Assembly (NCBI RefSeq): GCF_000716675.1
Contig: NZ_JNXT01000004.1
Coordinates: forward strand, 124,001-188,000
Source of the DNA: Streptomyces alboflavus
Lineage (GTDB): Bacteria; Actinomycetota; Actinomycetes; Streptomycetales; Streptomycetaceae
Length of the DNA: 64,000 nt
Direction: 5' to 3'
Part shown: one piece after another, positions 63,754 to 64,000 of the stretch
How positions within the stretch are numbered: the first letter of the stretch is position 1
Layout: each line of letters opens with the position of its first letter
Program-made: the position numbers and the translations under genes
The notes under the pieces: generated by a model
Database searches by the model: none
The model's input: only the letters and a program-made list of their open reading frames with translations
What the model was told of the DNA's origin: nothing

Positions 63754-64000
63754 TCAGACGCGGACCACGATCTTCCCCCGTGTGTGGCCGCGCTCGGCGT
63801 ACGTGTGCGCCGCCGCGATCTGCTCCAGGGGATAGGTCCGCTCGACGCGCGGTGTGTAGCGGCCCTCCCTGCCGAGTTCGCCCGCTGCGGCGAGGAGCGT
63901 GGAGTTGTTCTCCGCGTTGGCCAGCCACACGCCCAGGCGCTGCGCGTTGGCGTGGTCGGCGATCGTCGACACGCGGGCGGGGTCGCCCACGACCGCGACG
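63754..64000 (-). CDS. C-terminal part of a zinc-type alcohol dehydrogenase/quinone oxidoreductase, cut by the window edge
   Basis: The readable 81 residues end RTYPLEQIAAAHTYAERGHTRGKIVVRV, the typical C terminus of the medium-chain dehydrogenase/quinone oxidoreductase family. The helix ending ...LGVWLANAENNSTLLAAAGELG precedes it. The gene continues beyond 64000, so its start, cofactor site and full length are not visible. Confidence 0.82.
   Translation of the reverse strand, partial: VAVVGDPARVSTIADHANAQRLGVWLANAENNSTLLAAAGELGREGRYTPRVERTYPLEQIAAAHTYAERGHTRGKIVVRV

Noticed and set aside
1..64000. tRNA or rRNA genes, biosynthetic gene cluster
   Set aside because: No cloverleaf-like CCA-ending segments, ribosomal RNA motifs, polyketide or peptide synthetase modules were noticed by eye. 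A tRNA scan could still reveal a missed tRNA.

Overview
The window looks like a stretch of a Streptomyces chromosome. GC content and third-position GC are very high. GTG and TTG starts occur, the genes are short and compactly packed, sugar ABC systems lack an ATPase gene, and there are many LacI, ROK, TetR, GntR, PadR, GNAT, Ser/Thr-kinase and secreted-protein genes. A proteasome beta subunit and an etfBA pair are also present. I see no tRNA, rRNA, insertion sequence, prophage, CRISPR array or large biosynthetic cluster. No species can be assigned from sequence alone.

Layout. 0.3-4 kb: a STAS regulator, a 25-codon gene resembling ribosomal protein bL37, a membrane protein and a NarL-type two-component pair. 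4-14 kb: a carbohydrate module with two permeases and a Tat lipoprotein binding protein, divergent from a GH27 alpha-galactosidase. A ROK sugar kinase divergent from a LacI regulator follows at 11.2-13.6 kb, with a perfect 12-bp palindrome between them. 14-22 kb: small secreted proteins, an ECF sigma factor with a coupled membrane protein, a tandem GNAT protein, a transmembrane Ser/Thr kinase, a DUF6986 aldolase-like protein and a secreted endonuclease/phosphatase-fold protein. 22-24.8 kb: etfA, etfB and a flavin reductase. 25-30 kb: a thioredoxin-like protein, a phospholipid acyltransferase, a B3/B4-domain protein, a GH95-like hydrolase and a transglutaminase-fold protein. 30-33.6 kb: a tight operon of DUF6421, SDR and threonine aldolase-like genes. 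33.6-39.7 kb: a hydrolase, an LLM oxidoreductase, a second acyltransferase, PadR, a phosphodiesterase, GNAT and VOC proteins.

39.7-41.3 kb holds a caspase-like protease behind an EACC1-type partner, a predicted conflict or cell-death module. 41.5-46.6 kb: DUF5134, an M56-like peptidase, PAP2, HAD, DUF2630, TetR and a GGCT-like protein. 46.6-50.4 kb: a threonine dehydratase with a YheO-type regulator, and a tandem-duplicated P-loop protein. 50.6-54.6 kb: a GntR-CynX-type transporter pair, and two small membrane proteins controlled by a divergent TetR with two operator palindromes. 54.6-60.5 kb: an orphan but catalytically intact proteasome beta subunit, an FG-GAP protein, a GH16 glucanase, an AIM24 protein and an MFS transporter. 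60.9-63.7 kb: a small protein, an unusual response regulator (cysteine-rich zinc-ribbon-like N terminus, receiver, then two winged-helix domains) and a DUF5993-DsbB pair. An oxidoreductase runs off the right edge.

The most unusual items are the two-winged-helix response regulator, the caspase/EACC1 pair, the orphan PrcB, the duplicated P-loop protein, and four places where a stop codon and its flank are duplicated in tandem. Coordinates and motifs were read by eye. Family names rest on recognised motifs, not on database searches.
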